Shown here piece by piece: positions 22,503-35,640 of a DNA stretch of 64,000 nucleotides. The notes under the pieces are model-generated. The model was not told the DNA's origin. It saw only the letters and a list, made by a program, of their open reading frames with translations, and did not search any database. The stretch comes from Plantago major (taxonomy: Eukaryota; Streptophyta; Magnoliopsida; Lamiales; Plantaginaceae). Both the position numbers and the translations under genes were made by a program. Position 1 is the first letter of the stretch; every line of letters starts with the position of its first letter. Location of the stretch: the NCBI GenBank assembly GCA_026545765.1, contig CM048842.1, positions 66,626,371-66,690,370 of the forward strand, written 5' to 3'.

Positions 22503-23082
22503 TAATAGTAAATTTTTGATTTTGCCAACAAATTATCTCGATAATCTTATGCCTCTTTCTCTATTTTTAGTCAACTATATATATAAAAATCATAAAATTT
22601 GTTGTCAATTTGGCAACTAATTTTATACACCCTCACACCAAGTAACGCTACTTGCTGCCTTCCTATTTATGTTCTAAAGCTATAATATGTGTTTGAACAT
22701 AAATTAACCCATAGGGGGAAAAAATTACATACACGATTTGGTGTCCAATTACCATACCTACCTATTTTCTTTAATTTTATACAATTGAGAAACCCAAATC
22801 TTTTCTTTAATTTTCAACAAACACAATTTTTGCATTGTCTAAGTACTTTATATAATTTTATTTGATATAAATGCATTTTTCTTCGGTAGTATTTGTATTA
22901 TTATTGGGAGCAGGTCAATCGAGTCTAAATGCTGACAACTACAAAGCTGAAGTTGATTATCTACACCAAAAATTGGTTTATCTACATGATTGGACCGAAA
23001 AGTAGTAGCCAGTTACAAGTAACCTATTTATTCAGTTGTGTTACATGAAGTATAAGAATAAGATAATTTTAATTTGGGAACT
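22503..23082. other. AT-rich intergenic DNA, nothing recognised
   Basis: No frame above 60 codons and no terminal repeats identified. Confidence 0.5.
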
Positions 23083-23330
23083 CTACAAGTTTTTTAATAA
23101 AGGAATAATTCAAACTTCAAAATTCAATTCGAAGGTAAGCTCAATTATAAAATTGGGATCAGTCTAACTCGGAAACTCAATTCCAATGGTAAATGAACTA
23201 AAAGAATTGGACAATTTCCCACTAGAGAACTGTCAAAACAACTTTAAGAATGAAATTTTTCAAACTCGAAAGCTCAATTTGAATGTTAAGCTTAACTCTA
23301 AGAATGAGTTAGTTTGATGATACCTCTATT
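23083..23330. repeat. Degenerate ~55-65 bp tandem array, left block
   Basis: Recurring words AATTCAA..TT..AAACTCAATTC.AA.GGTAA and CTCAACTCTAAGAATG. The same words recur at 38105-38960, on the far side of the copia element at 23393-37343. Confidence 0.5.
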
Positions 23331-23392
23331 TGAAGTACATATATACTATAACTCTAATAATGAATAAAGAAGAAGAGTAAAAATGAAAGACC

Positions 23393-23691
23393 TGTTAAAA
23401 GAAAACTAATAAATAAGCATAGAAGAGAGAATGGAGAGTTCATTCTTATGTCAATATGGAAGTACATGGTAAGTATTTATACAAGAGAAAATGCATACCA
23501 AGGGACTAATAGTATATGAAGAGACAATTACTTCTCCACTAACTTGTATGCATTAATCCTCCCATCCACTAACCCATGTATGCATTACTCCTCTCATCCA
23601 CTAACACATGTATGTATTAATCTTCTCATCCACTAACTCATGTATGCATTAACCTTCCCATCCACTAACTCATGTGCATTTATCCATAACA
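23393..23691 (-). repeat. 3' LTR of the 23.4-37.3 kb copia element
   Basis: 299 bp, TGTTAAAAG...CCATAACA as read on the + strand. It includes four short CCACTAAC.CATGTATGCATTA-like direct repeats. Confidence 0.85.
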
Positions 23692-24395
23692 CTCCCCTTG
23701 AATGAACATGAGGTGGTGATGGTTGGTACGCGAGAGATATACTGCCTCATTAAAAACCTTGCTAAGAAAAATCCATTGGGATAAAAACTTAGTCAAGGGA
23801 AAAAGAGTGCAGTGTGTAACCAACTCCCCTGATTGAAGCATCACTTTACATCTTCGAATCCATACATTCCAATCTTCTAGGCCAACTTCTCAAGTGCTGA
23901 TGTTGGAAGTGATTTGATGATCAAATATGCAGAAATGTTGTACTTGCATGTGATCTTCTTCTTGTAGGTCTTGAGCGGGAACAACTTCGTCGATGTATAC
24001 TTTTATCTTCATGTGGAAGAATTTCCCGAACACTTGAATATAATTTCTTCAGATCCAAATGATCACAATCATGGAGATATCGAGATGATTATATGCACTT
24101 ATGATGTTGCCTCGTTAAAAACCTTATTAGGAAAAACCCAATGGGATAAAAACCTAGAAAGGGAAAAAGAGTGCAACTTTTGCTCATGCAATGCACAAAA
24201 TTAATCATTGTTGCTTGATTACTATGTCACTTTAATTGACAAGTAAAAGCATACCTTCTTCAAGAGGTATAGTAAGGAATATTAATATTCAAGCTAATGC
24301 AACAATTATGAATTTGAATTCTTATTTGACATATGATCGATTAAAGTACTTCTGGACCATGTTAATCTCAATATTAACAATATGTCATCTTTGTA

Positions 24396-24977
24396 AATAT
24401 CCATTCAGACCCCTTCCATTTTCGTCGGGACGGCCGTGCCTCACGGCCGGCCGTGAGGCACGGCCACCCCAAAATTCGGCCTTAACAAGGCCGAATTTTG
24501 GGGTCGGTCGTCCCGACCATTGGGCTGGCCCCCAGACCAACGGACCGGACGACCGGGTGGACCCCACCCCTTTTTTTTATTTTTTTTTATTTTTTAAAAT
24601 TAATTTATAAAGTAATATTAAATAAAAAATATCCCAATGGCTATATTTTTTCGAGATATATAAATACAACTCATTCACAACTCATTTCGAGATCTATAAA
24701 TTACTCATTTCTCATTTTTTTTTCATTCTGATTTCAATCTCAATAAATTATAATACGAGTTTTAAGAATCCATTTTGAGTAATTTCAACTTCTAAACACT
24801 CTTATAATATGTGAAGCAAGCTAAAAAAAATACGAAAAAAATAATAAAAAAACACTATTCACGGTCGTCCGACGACCTATTGGACAGTTTTTTTCTGCAG
24901 TGGTCGTTAAATCAGCCGTCGCTCACGACCACAACTAATTCACAGTCATCGCGACGACCTATTGGGAGTGGTCTTAC
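24396..24977. mobile_element. MITE-like insertion with GC-rich palindrome
   Basis: The left end AGACCCCTTCC and right end GGGAGTGGTCT are imperfect inverted copies. The interior goes from a very GC-rich hairpin (24424-24517) to a T/A-rich middle, a CCCAATGGCTATAT...TATATAAATAC leader-like stretch (24632-24668), and a GACGACCTATTGG repeat at 24869 and 24953. Most likely a Harbinger-type non-autonomous element inside the copia internal DNA. Confidence 0.45.
24424..24517. repeat. Nested perfect hairpins, GC-rich
   Basis: A 34-bp perfect palindrome (arms 24432-24448 and 24449-24465) is followed directly by an 18-bp perfect stem (24466-24483 and 24487-24504) with a 3-nt loop. Both are enclosed by a 9-bp outer stem GTCGGGACG / CGTCCCGAC (24424-24432 and 24509-24517). 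Confidence 0.95.
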
Positions 24978-27900
24978 ATACTCAAACTTCAGGTTTAGCT
25001 AACATTGGTGTAACCAATAATATTCTTCACGAGTCTTGAGAATTTTTATCTCATAGTTCAGTATTTCACTGTGGTGAATACATATTTGTATTTTAGCAAC
25101 GTGAAGTTGAGTATAGAAGTTCCATATATGAAACATTAGTTCTTCAAGAACTTTTCTCATCTAATCCATATTTGCTAACATGATACTTCTAGTCTCCTTC
25201 CGGGACTAACTGACAGGGATGATATCTCCCCTCATTGAATTATCTCAAATCATTTTACTTGTAAGTCAAATCAGTCACTATTCATGTCCACAACCTGCGG
25301 GTTGTGACTAACTGGTAACATTTAAGATCACGATTATTATGTGTGTATGCAAATGAGTCCTAAGCCTACTAAATGATATGACAATAAAGATATTATGCAT
25401 GACGAACTTCACTGTATCTAAATGTACATGACATTGACTCAATAATGCAACGGTACCGTACATATCTCAAATTCGTAAATCAAAAGGACTTCAAGTCCAT
25501 GAGCTCATTTTTCTATCATCATCATCATGATGTCATCAAATGGACTTACATGTAAGATCCCCATTTACATGTCCAATAATATATGTCCATCAAATCTTGC
25601 ATATGCTTGGAAAGTTTCTCGGTTTCATGTATACCGGTATAACAAATCGCTTTGCTAGATTTTCAAGTCAGTACTGATCATTGATATCTGAATATTTTGG
25701 AGGTACCATTTTATTTCATATAGGCCATCTAATAATATTCAGATATATGTGTCTTTCATGGGCATATCATACTCTTCAAGATGACCAACTGTTTTATCTT
25801 GCCATTTTCCTATATTGTACGTATTTGGAACCGCATATATTGCACTTCAGGTGCATTGATCATTAATACTATAGGCAAGATACCTCAATGTTCAACACAT
25901 ACCATTATATCACTGATCTGTAACTCTGTATGCCTCAAAATTGGAACATAGCAGGTCATCAGTCAAATCATAAAATTTTATGGTTGAACATATCTCGAAA
26001 ATTTTGAAAGATATAACTGGTATAATATATGATACATCATCATTCTTTTGAACATCTATTTGATGTATCTCATATTTAACAAGTCTAAACTTCCGGTATG
26101 ACTTGGGGATCAAACACTTTTTTTTTTACCAGCTTTATCCATCATCCTCCCCTTAAGGTGGTAAAAACTATCTCTAAGGGATAGGTTTATGGACCGTTTT
26201 ATTATCATGTCTAATTCTCTTCAGGAGAACATAACAATGGGGAAGTTAACATATTTGCACAGTTGGATTTTATAGATAGTGCTGAAAAGAAATTTGTCCC
26301 AAAATAGAGATCAATTACTCACTCAATAAACTTTAATTGTATAAACAATTGAAAGATACATGTAGACTTCTGGTCACTTATATTGTATCAATCTTATCAA
26401 CTTGATGAGTGTAATATTGCTCATTTTCAAGATCTCAATTTTCGTGCTTACTCAATGTTGTGTCTTGCCACTGATACAATCGGATTACAACACGAGAAAG
26501 CTTTCAGCACATAATTATATTATGCATATGGAAACTTCAGGTTTCAGAAAAACGGTTAAGTTGTAACCGGATGGCCTAATTTGTCACATCAATTTTGCAT
26601 ATTTCAATATTATCATTTTCTGCCAACCTTCTGATTGGTAGTGACTAATTCTTAGAGAATGCACCAATCTTCTGGTTGGCGGGTAGTGAAATTTTATAGC
26701 GCTTGTATACAAAACTAATTTTTATACTGGCCAGAACGATGTGACATAAAGAAACGAATCATTGTCTTTTTTTTATTTGGCAAGACATATAGTCATCAAC
26801 TCCTTCAAGGAGTAAGTCTAACATGTGTTCTTCTGGAACACAATGTTCTTCAACGTAGTTACTAGAGCCTGAACTTTCTTTTGAGGCTTCATTTATATTT
26901 AAAAAAATACTTGAATAATCTATATCAAGTAAGTTTTGCACTTCAGGTGGTAAAAGCATCAAGTGATTCATTTGTAATTATGACTTCTGAACACTTGTCA
27001 CTTATGACTTTATACTACCAGTAGTAGCAAACTCTTCTAGTGCTTTCACACAACATCAAGTTGGAAAAGTAATATGCAAGGACTTATCAATCCATATACA
27101 GTTGGCTAATAGACGTAGTAAATAAAAGTGATTGTCACTTTGGCCAAAAGTTCACCAATAAATATGAGGAGACTAATGAGCATTCACGAAATTACTTGTA
27201 ATGTCCCCTCGGAATGCTAACATCATTATAGATATTGTATAAACATTGTTCAATCCCAACTTCAGGTTCGGTAATCGACTTTGTGCTTGAGATAGTTTCA
27301 TCATCTCAAATATAATTACTTTTACCAACTTGAGATTGGAAATGTATTAGACATGTATTAGATGCGAACTGTTGTACATATATCTTTTAATATGTCTGAT
27401 TATTGACATAATAGATTATAATTTGTACACTCTTCATGAATAGTAATAGCTCTATAAGAGTATATATGACATGTCAATTTCTATCCAAATGCTCAGACAA
27501 CAAAATATATGTGTCCATTTGGAGAAAAAAAATCTCCCAACTACAGGTTGGCGAGATATATTTTGTATTTTCATTTACTTCTTCCAACTTGAGGTTGGAT
27601 ATTTTAATACATTTCTCCAAACTTCAGGTTGAGATTTATTTGATCACTCGTATATTTTTCTGAACTTGAGGTTGATGAGATCTATTCCATGCTCACTTTT
27701 GGTGAAGCTATGGACAAAGTTCCATATATGCATATAATTAGCAAAATGTTCACATTCACTTCAGGGAATGAGAAGAATCAATTTTTAGAAATTGATTGTG
27801 TTCTTTCATTTAAAATTTTAAAACTTTTTTTTATTTTTCCAACCACTTCTTGTGGTTACTTGAGTATGGATCAAATAATGTTAGTTATTTTTAATGTACC

Positions 27901-28467
27901 AACTTGTCATTAGCTCATCTTGCAACTCTCTTAATTTTCCATGTATCTCCAATCATTTCGGGGAAAGGAGAAACACAATTTGTATTTGTTAGTCATTATA
28001 TAAGATAACGACTTTTACAAATAAAGTGAACTTCTAGTTCATCATCATGTAAAATATGTATGAATAACAATAGTTGCATGACGCATATTATAATACTTTA
28101 GTCTACGGGACCAAACATTGTTCTTGTGAGCTAGGGGTATATCTTTACCACATACATATCAAGTTTCTAGTGGTTTTCAAGATCCATACAATTTAGTATG
28201 CACACAATTACTACTTCGGGAGCAATAATAAGAAATTGTGCTTTTAGGATAATGACTTTAAGTACACTTGCACACATATTATCCCAACTTCAAGTTGGAC
28301 AATTTATAAAGATTAATACTACCAACTTCAGGTTGGAAGTTATTACTTTCTTTGCATCACCATCAATAAAATATGTTTAATATGGGTATGCATTCCATCT
28401 TTGTCTAGTTAATCAAAGCTAGAATATTGACCAATTGTTGATGTACTTACACTACAAAAAATCTGGC

Positions 28468-28770
28468 CTGTAGCGACGGATAGATCCGTCGCTACAGGCC
28501 AGCTATCCGTCGCCTCAGCTCTGGCGACGGATAGAAAATCCGTCGCCTCGAGGCGTGGCGACGGATAACAATCGTCGTCAATTCGCGACGGATTGGACGA
28601 CGGATTGACCAATTATTTTTTTTTTTAATTCCGAAATTTAGCGACGGATAGATCCTATCCGTCGCTAAATATTTTAATTGGACTAGTGACGGAATTTGAA
28701 ATTCCGTCACTAATTCCGTCACTGTGTATTCCGTCACTAATTCCGTCACTGTGAATTCCGTCACTACTTC
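28468..28770. repeat. CACTA left subterminal repeats
   Basis: About ten GCGACGGAT / ATCCGTCGC units in both orientations, then a series of ATTCCGTCACT units (28690-28780). In En/Spm such repeats bind the TNPA-type protein. Confidence 0.85.
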
Positions 28771-28954
28771 CGTCACTATTTATTTCATATTAATCCCTAT
28801 TTTTCGTAGTTCACCTATTTAATCAATATAATATTCGATAATAAATCAATAATACGGAAAATGTTTCAATGAATAAAAAAGTAATATTCGGAGCTGGAGA
28901 AATTATCCAAACAAGTGTAAATATGAAAAAAAATCCGAACATACAGATACATAA

Positions 28955-30840
28955 CTAGCTATCAGACGGGGGTGGGGGTGGGTGATGGCGGAACTGGGAC
29001 ATGAACTGCTCCATCTGTAACCGAAGGCGCTCGTTCTCCTCCCTTCGTTCTCTGTCGCGGCGCTCCATCTCGTCCCTTTGTTGCTCCATCTCTTGAGTTA
29101 GCCGAGCAACATGTTCCCGGACCTGCGACTGCACCATTTCCGAGACCTGGTCCTGTGTGTAAACCGGACGTCTGGACTGCTGGGATGATGATGAGGAGCA
29201 CGCCGGACTAGCCAGATGCAAACCGAGGCTCCCGAGTCCATATATTCGTCCTTTCTTGTCCGGTTTGTTGACCTCTAGGAAGATGTTGTCAACTTGTTCA
29301 GTTGACAACACATCACCCGTCTCGTCCTCCTGCCTCGCCACCTGAGCATCAACCTCAGCCTGAAATCGTAAATAGCAGATATAATGATCAGTTACTGTTT
29401 TTAAAAAGTAACTTGTAATAGTGTACAAATATGAACTTTAAGCAACATAAACATATCATGATAGACGAGGCCCGGATGGTCCATACCATATACGCTTGGC
29501 CTTCTTGAAGATGGCATACTTGGATGTCACCTCCCCCCGTGCCACCTGAATCAAACCAGATCTAGTCAACAATTTATCATCTACAAGTAATAGAGCAGCA
29601 GAGACTTCATACATACACGTAATGCTAGATTGCAAAACACATATATACGCACCGATTGATAATAATCGATATGAGATCGCCTCCCAAGGTGGTGAACGGC
29701 CCTTCTGCCGTATCAAACCGGGATGCCGGTTCACTGTTGGTCAAGCAACGCCCGGACATCGATTCGCCGATGGGCATCCCAAAGGCCCACTCGTTGCATC
29801 AACTGTGGAGGATTGGGCCACCCGATCCCGAATGGCCTTCCACGTCTGGACCATATCCTCAGAGTTTGGATCCCACATCTAAATAACGCCAGATCTGTGG
29901 ATCAACTCTTCGGAATGAAGTACTCCTTCTACATTCCCAATTTCATACAACATCCAAAGTCAATACATGTACTAACAACATAATGTATATGGTGACTAAC
30001 ATATCACCCAAATAAAGTGGCTAACATACCACTCACATATAGTGGCTAACATACCACTCACATACATTGGCTAACATACCACTCACATTGTCCTAAAATT
30101 TACTAACACAATGGTGACTAACATATCACCCAAATAAATTGGCTAACATACCACTCAAATACAGAGGCTAACATACCACTCACATTGTCCTAAAATTTAC
30201 TAACACAAAGGTGAATAACATATCACCCAAATAAAGTGGCTAACATACCACTCACATACAGGGCTAACATACCACTCATATTAAAACGATTAATTATAAT
30301 TACAAACAAATGAATGTCATATTTTAACTTACCTCACTCATCAAAGTACTCGCCCTCATGCGCTCCGAGATGTGGCTCCAACACTCACCACCCTGCCCCG
30401 GTGGCTCTCTCCTGCTCCGGAAGATGTCACCTAGTTTGTTGTGCACCTCCCGAGGCCATAAGCTGTTGTCAATGTATAAGATACAAGAAACGAATATGCA
30501 TTACTTTAGTACAACAATTTATACTTGTCAACTATCATTATCGGTTATGTTTTACATATTTAAGAAGAATGTATAATACTTACTTGGCAGGACCAATAGG
30601 GAAAATCACAGGCAAGCCGTCCCACGTGACGTTGGGATTGTTTGGATCGAACACGGTAGGGACAATCGTCGTGGTCGTCCTCCAGCATGTGTCCGATTTG
30701 GTAGAGCCACGGCTACTCTCTCTCGCCTGGGGTCTCAGAATCCGAGACTTCTTTGTCACGATCTTGAGCCCTCCACGTTCGACGGTGTCCCGACCCACCA
30801 CTATCATGCGGCCATGGGAGGACGATAGGTGGACGGCCTC
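28955..30840 (-). CDS. TNPA-like protein, Transposase_24 type (CACTA second gene)
   Basis: Several exons read on the minus strand. An upstream exon (30807 to about 30596) contains FDPNNPNVTWDGLPVIFPIG. The next (about 30470-30335) contains LWPREVHNKLGDIFRSRREP and CWSHISERM. A further segment at 29886-29660 has MWDPNSEDMVQTWKAIRDR. The last exon (about 29360 to the TAG at 28955-28957) has DIFLEV-like NIFLEVNKPDKKGRIYGLGS, then a charged coiled-coil (about 55 residues of E/R/Q heptads) and a proline run. These are hallmarks of the plant Ptta/En/Spm Transposase_24 family, which binds subterminal repeats. Exon joins are not certain, and a few frames near 29600-29890 look off, so it may be damaged. 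Confidence 0.6.
29988..30282. repeat. Minisatellite in a TNPA intron
   Basis: Units of about 25 bp built on GTGGCTAACATACCACTCACATA are organised into a higher-order repeat of about 125 bp that begins GGTGACTAACATATCACC (29988, 30112, 30210). Confidence 0.9.
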
Positions 30841-31128
30841 TGTCGCGGCATCTGCAAAAAATGTAATAAATCTGATAAAATGTGTTAGTACGAGTTATAA
30901 TACATATGATTATAATAACACATATAATTACTCATAATACACATAATATACCATTATAGCCGTCCTCTAAGACTACATATTGGTCCTCGTGCAGATCAAA
31001 CAACTCATCATCTGCTTCTATGGGATCTTCTGCTTGTTTATCGACATCCTCTTGTTGGTACGAGTTGGTAATTGAGTCGTCTTTCTCAATGTACTCCACT
31101 TTCGAGCGAAACACGAATAGGTACCGCA

Positions 31129-34086
31129 CTAACCATTCCCCTTATTGCGTTTTCTGCTTGGATATTCAAGAAACACCACTTGTCGTGCTTGAGTCGCCAG
31201 AATAAATGGTTCATACTTGGTTCGGTACCTCTTCTTTTGGTTCACATCAACCATTTCATACCGCTCGTTCTTCCTCGTACCTCCTGGATTAGGATCATAC
31301 CACTCAACGTCAAACAAGAAGGTTCGTTTAAATGGCAATCCAGAATATTCAATCCTCACAATTCGTTTTAGCTTGCCGTGGAAATCAAACAAAGTAGCGT
31401 CTCCATACTCTTCTGCACCATTAACACACACCCCGGAGTTGCTTGTCGCCATGGCCGTGTTACATTCAGTCGTGTGGAACCTAAGGCCATTAACTATATA
31501 ACCTGGGAATGTGTAGACCTTTTTGAATGGACCCTCTGCGAGAGCCTTTAAGTATATGCATGTGACGTTGTTAATAGGATTCCGGACATACTCTCGGAAC
31601 CAATCTGGAAATTCTCAGGAATTTTTGAGTCAAGTAGTTCCTCTAGTGTATCCTCTGTCATCTGAGGATTTTCTGCCAAACAACGCTTTTTGAAAAAACT
31701 GCAAACATTGATTCGATGATAAGTCTATAATTGAAGTAGAGACTTGCGTAACTATATTAAAATTTAAATAAATGGTTGCTGACCTCGCAAATAGTACCAT
31801 ATACTGGTCAACCTCAAAGACAATTCGTGAGGACATAATATTGAAATGCTTTCAACTCTTTATCCGTAAGATATTCTTTCTTAGTCGCACCAAGAGGTCT
31901 CCCCGATACCACGAACGGATAGGGAAAACTCATCATCCGCTTGAACTACGAATGTGTGCGCATTTCGAGCCTTCTTTGTCTTCGTAGGGACGTGTTCATC
32001 AAAGTAATAAGAGCAGAAGGTTGCAGTTTCCTCTCGAATGTAGGCATTGGCAATCGAACCTTCAGGTTTACCTTTGTTGTTGACATACTTCTTCAATTTC
32101 CCCAAGTACCTCTCGAATGGATACATCCATCGATACTGAACCGGACCAGCAAGTCTCGCTGCATGAGGAAGGTGAACCGACAAGTGCTCCATAGAATCAA
32201 ACCAGCTCGGTGGAAAGATACGCTCGAGCTTGCATAGAATCAATGGTATGTTCCTTTCAAGATTTTCCAACACTTTATCATGAACCACCCTTGTGCCTAA
32301 ATTTTTGAAAAATAAGCTCAACTCGGTGATAGCAGTCCATACGTGTTTCGGCAGAAGCTCTCGAAATGCTACCGGGATAAGCCTCTCCATGAACACATGA
32401 CGATGTGGCTCTTCATCCCATAAACCTTTGTCTTCTTCAAATCCACACCTCTCTAAATTTGAGGCGTAATTATCTGGGAAACTCAATGCCCTCACCCAAT
32501 CAAACAAAATTGACCTAGAAGCGTTGTCAATTGTGTAGCACGCTTTCGGATACTTACCATTCTCATCCTTCTTTGTCAACTCAGGCCTTTTACACCACGT
32601 CGACAACTCGGATCTAGACTTCGCATGGTCCTTTGTTTTTCCCTCAATGTTGCAAAGTGTATTGAATAAGTTCTCGAACACGTTCTTCTCAATGTGCATG
32701 AAATCTAAGTTGTGACGGATAAGAAGACTGCTCCAGCAAGGCAAGTCCCAGAAAATGCTTATCTTCCTCCAACCACATTTTTTACCAATTTTCTCGTTAT
32801 GCTTCATCCACCCAAGCTCAGTCACCTTCATAAGACCCAATCTATCAATCTCCGCAAGAATTTGTGCACCAGTAAGTCTTGTCGGGGCTTTTTTGTTGAC
32901 GACTTTATTTTTCAAGAATTGATCCTTGTTCTTCCTGAACGGATGGTCACTTTCTAGCAACCTACGATGACAATCAAACCAACAAAATTTTCCACTACCC
33001 TTCAGTCTAAATGCATCAGATCCTCCAAGCAATGTGGACATGCATATTTCCTGCTTTCCTTCCAGATAGCATGGAGTACGCAGGAAGTCACTCACGGTCC
33101 AAAGAAGAGCTCTCAAGGTGAAGTTCTTTTTGTCGACACATCATATGCGAGGATACCATCCGTCCACAACTCGATCAGCTCCTTGATTAGGGGTTGCAAG
33201 AAAACATCCAACGTCGATCCAGATCTTTCGGCCCAGCACCAATGCGATCGAAACATGAATGGCTCCTTCATGCACTCACCGGGGGCGATTATGCGGTGTG
33301 AGCATAATCGCCAACAAGAGTATTTACGTTCACTACCGACGGGTTAAAACCATCCGCATAAAGTCCCAAACGTACATTTCTAGATTCGCCGCAAACTCGA
33401 TATGTCTTGTCAAACGATTTCCATGCGGGTGAGTCTGCTGGATGGTCCATTCTACCACCTTGACATTATCCGAGATTACTCGCTCCTTGTGCCACCGCAT
33501 TTTATCCATGAAGCACTTGAAGCATACAATCTTTTCAAACGAGGTGCTAGAGGAAGTACCACATTTTCTTATGTGAGATTTTTCTTTTGTCGTTTCTTTG
33601 CAGCCCCTCCTTGTAACGCTTGCGTTCCTTACCAGAACTTGCATTCTATTAGATCGCATCCTCCTCCCAATATATCATGCACATTTTGGACAACGCCTAT
33701 GGTTACCACAGTGACCTAATCCCGCATCTTTTCTTCGCTTGGTAAAGTTGGTGGGAACTAGGTTTTCTTCAGACAAAGGTCCGACATTACGTCAACCCAT
33801 TCATTGAAGCTCGTTTGATTCGGCCATTAGCCTTACAACTCATTAGCCGAGATAACAAAGACAACTCGGTGAGCTTACGCCGGGTAAACCGCTTCCTTGA
33901 TGATTCTAACAAGTCAAAGAACAACCGATCCTCGATTCGGTGGTTCCTCCACCTCCACCTCGGTTTCTGTTGGTTGTGTCCCGAACTCCGCCCGCAAAGA
34001 TCGTACACCATTTGTTCGACTCGAGCTCGAATAGCATCGCCTTGATTGGGATTGTTCCCGACTTGTTCATTTTCTCTTCCTTCCAC
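31129..34086 (-). pseudogene. TNP2/TNPD-type CACTA transposase, broken
   Basis: The main open frame, 33116-31881 (411 residues), contains WFDCHRRLL, then SLLIRHNLDFMHIEKNVFEN (the conserved end of the Transposase_21 domain) and a DUF4218 region (LPKHVWTAITELSLFF, MEHLSVHLPHAARLAGPVQY, RYLGKLKKYV). Downstream, 31452-31129 holds the DUF4216 domain (FKRTFLFDVEWYDPNPGG). Upstream the order continues as MRWHKERV (33520) and an N-terminal segment up to 34086, but the Transposase_21 core between 33117 and 33520 is split over frames, so the catalytic core is disrupted. A short frame at 31836-31630 separates DUF4218 and DUF4216 and may include an intron. Confidence 0.8.
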
Positions 34087-35050
34087 GTTATGCAGTATTG
34101 GTCATATGTATTGACGATCTCGCTTCCTCACCATGATGATTCCATACGTCTGCAGGAAGGAATCCATTTTTCCTCAAGTCTGGACTACCACTTTAGGAGT
34201 CACGTGCTTGTTTACAGACCTTGTTTCATTGCACAAGGACACTTTATCAACCCATCCTTTACACAAGACGGATTTGACATTGCAAATTCAATGAAACCTT
34301 CAACCCCTTCGGAAAACTCCATTGAACTCGCCATTGAGAGTACGACAATACATCCATCCACGATCGGTATTCATTGAATAATTAGATAATAACGACGACA
34401 CGTTTGAATTCATTAGATCGAGGTCTTTCATTTACGGTAATAAATCAATTTCACAATAATTCAATCAATTGCTACGTAATATAAGTTATATTAGCTTGAC
34501 CAATTGTTAAGGCATTACATAATATAAGTTACATCACTTCAATTTTACCATAATGTTTGGTTTCATATATATATCAACTAATGATTACTAGTTATACAAG
34601 CTTCAGAGACAAACGGATGAAACTCCTCATTCTCATGCACCCCCTCCTCATCACTTGTGACGCTCCCTACCACAGAACTTGCATTCCAACAGATCTACAT
34701 CCTCCTCCCAATACACCATGCACATGTTCCGACAAGCAGAAAGGCACTCAATAGGCGGCCCAAACCCCGCCTCTCCCTCCATTGGAGGTATGCCATGGAC
34801 GGTGCTTCCTCACCGTGATGAATCCATACATGATACTCATGCATGAATCCATAACGTCGCAAGTGCTCGAATCTGCAGATGGCGTCATAAATTGCTTGTT
34901 TCCTTGAGTTTCCAATGTGCAAGGACACTTTATCAACCCCAATTACAAACCGGATGTCCCATGGCAAACGAGATGAAACCTTTAACCCTTCTCTGAAACT
35001 CCTAGAAACTCATCATTTACCGCATGCGATCGTACATCCATGAGCGGTCG
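33590..35050. repeat. Partial internal duplication in the CACTA 5' region
   Basis: Two blocks at 33590-34380 (CCTTACCAGAACTTGCATTC, CACTTTATCAACCC, ACATCCATCCACGATCGGTA) reappear in the same order at 34640-35055 (CCTACCACAGAACTTGCATT, CACTTTATCAACCC, ACATCCATGAGCGGTCGAAT). On the minus strand they encode the transposase-associated N-terminal domain and a following CGGRRM-type segment; the right copy keeps GFMHEYHVWIHHGEE. Confidence 0.65.
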
Positions 35051-35059
35051 AATTCATTG

Positions 35060-35640
35060 TTTACTTTATTTTTAACACGAGACGTTCCAATTGATTAGAT
35101 CGTATTTAATTTATTAGATCGATTCCAATTCGGATAAGAAGATTGTAGAGGTTAATTGTTAATTATTATATGTTCCTTATAAATTAATTATTAATTAAGT
35201 GTTCGATGTGTTACAAAATTGGACATATATAATAACCATTTCAACCTCTTAGTACATATATTATATACTTAACATACATATCAAATTAACTAATTACTCT
35301 ATACATATCGAATTACTACATATATTCATATCAAATTACATACTTAACATACAAATTTATCAAATCAAAACTACATACTTCTATACTTAACAAACATATC
35401 AAATTAACTAAACTAACTATATATACTTAACACACAAATCAAACTAACTACATACATTCATACATACCAAACTTAACATACTACATACATTCATATCATT
35501 AATTAAACTAACTATCAAATTGAACAAATTACATATAATTGATCAAATTAACTAAACTAACTACTACATACTTATCATATATACATATAATTGCTCAAAT
35601 TAATCAAAATAAACAAAATCCCCAAATTTTAAAAAACTAG
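35060..35640. other. AT-rich 5' non-coding part of the CACTA element
   Basis: Loose repeats of ACATATCAAATTAACTA and CTACATACTTAACATAC. No coding frame. Confidence 0.7.

Larger units (their letters stand above)
23692..28449 (-). other. Non-coding internal region of the copia element
   Basis: The part next to the LTR (23692-23830) resembles 48913-49030 in the other copia element (CCTCGTTAAAAACCTTGC, AAAAGAGTGCA, ACTCCCCC), so the two families are related at their 3' ends. A second copy of the CCTCGTTAAAAACCTT block lies at 24107-24180. From about 24970 to 28350 a short word close to CAACTTCAGGTTGG recurs a dozen times with drift, and no coding frame is recognised. Confidence 0.6.

Noticed and set aside
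29622-29986. Several overlapping + frames in the CACTA
   Set aside because: They are shadows of the minus-strand TNPA-like exon, which has the recognisable motifs.
29988-30282. CRISPR-like array
   Set aside because: Repeat and spacer lengths are irregular, the units are nearly contiguous, and this is a plant transposon intron.
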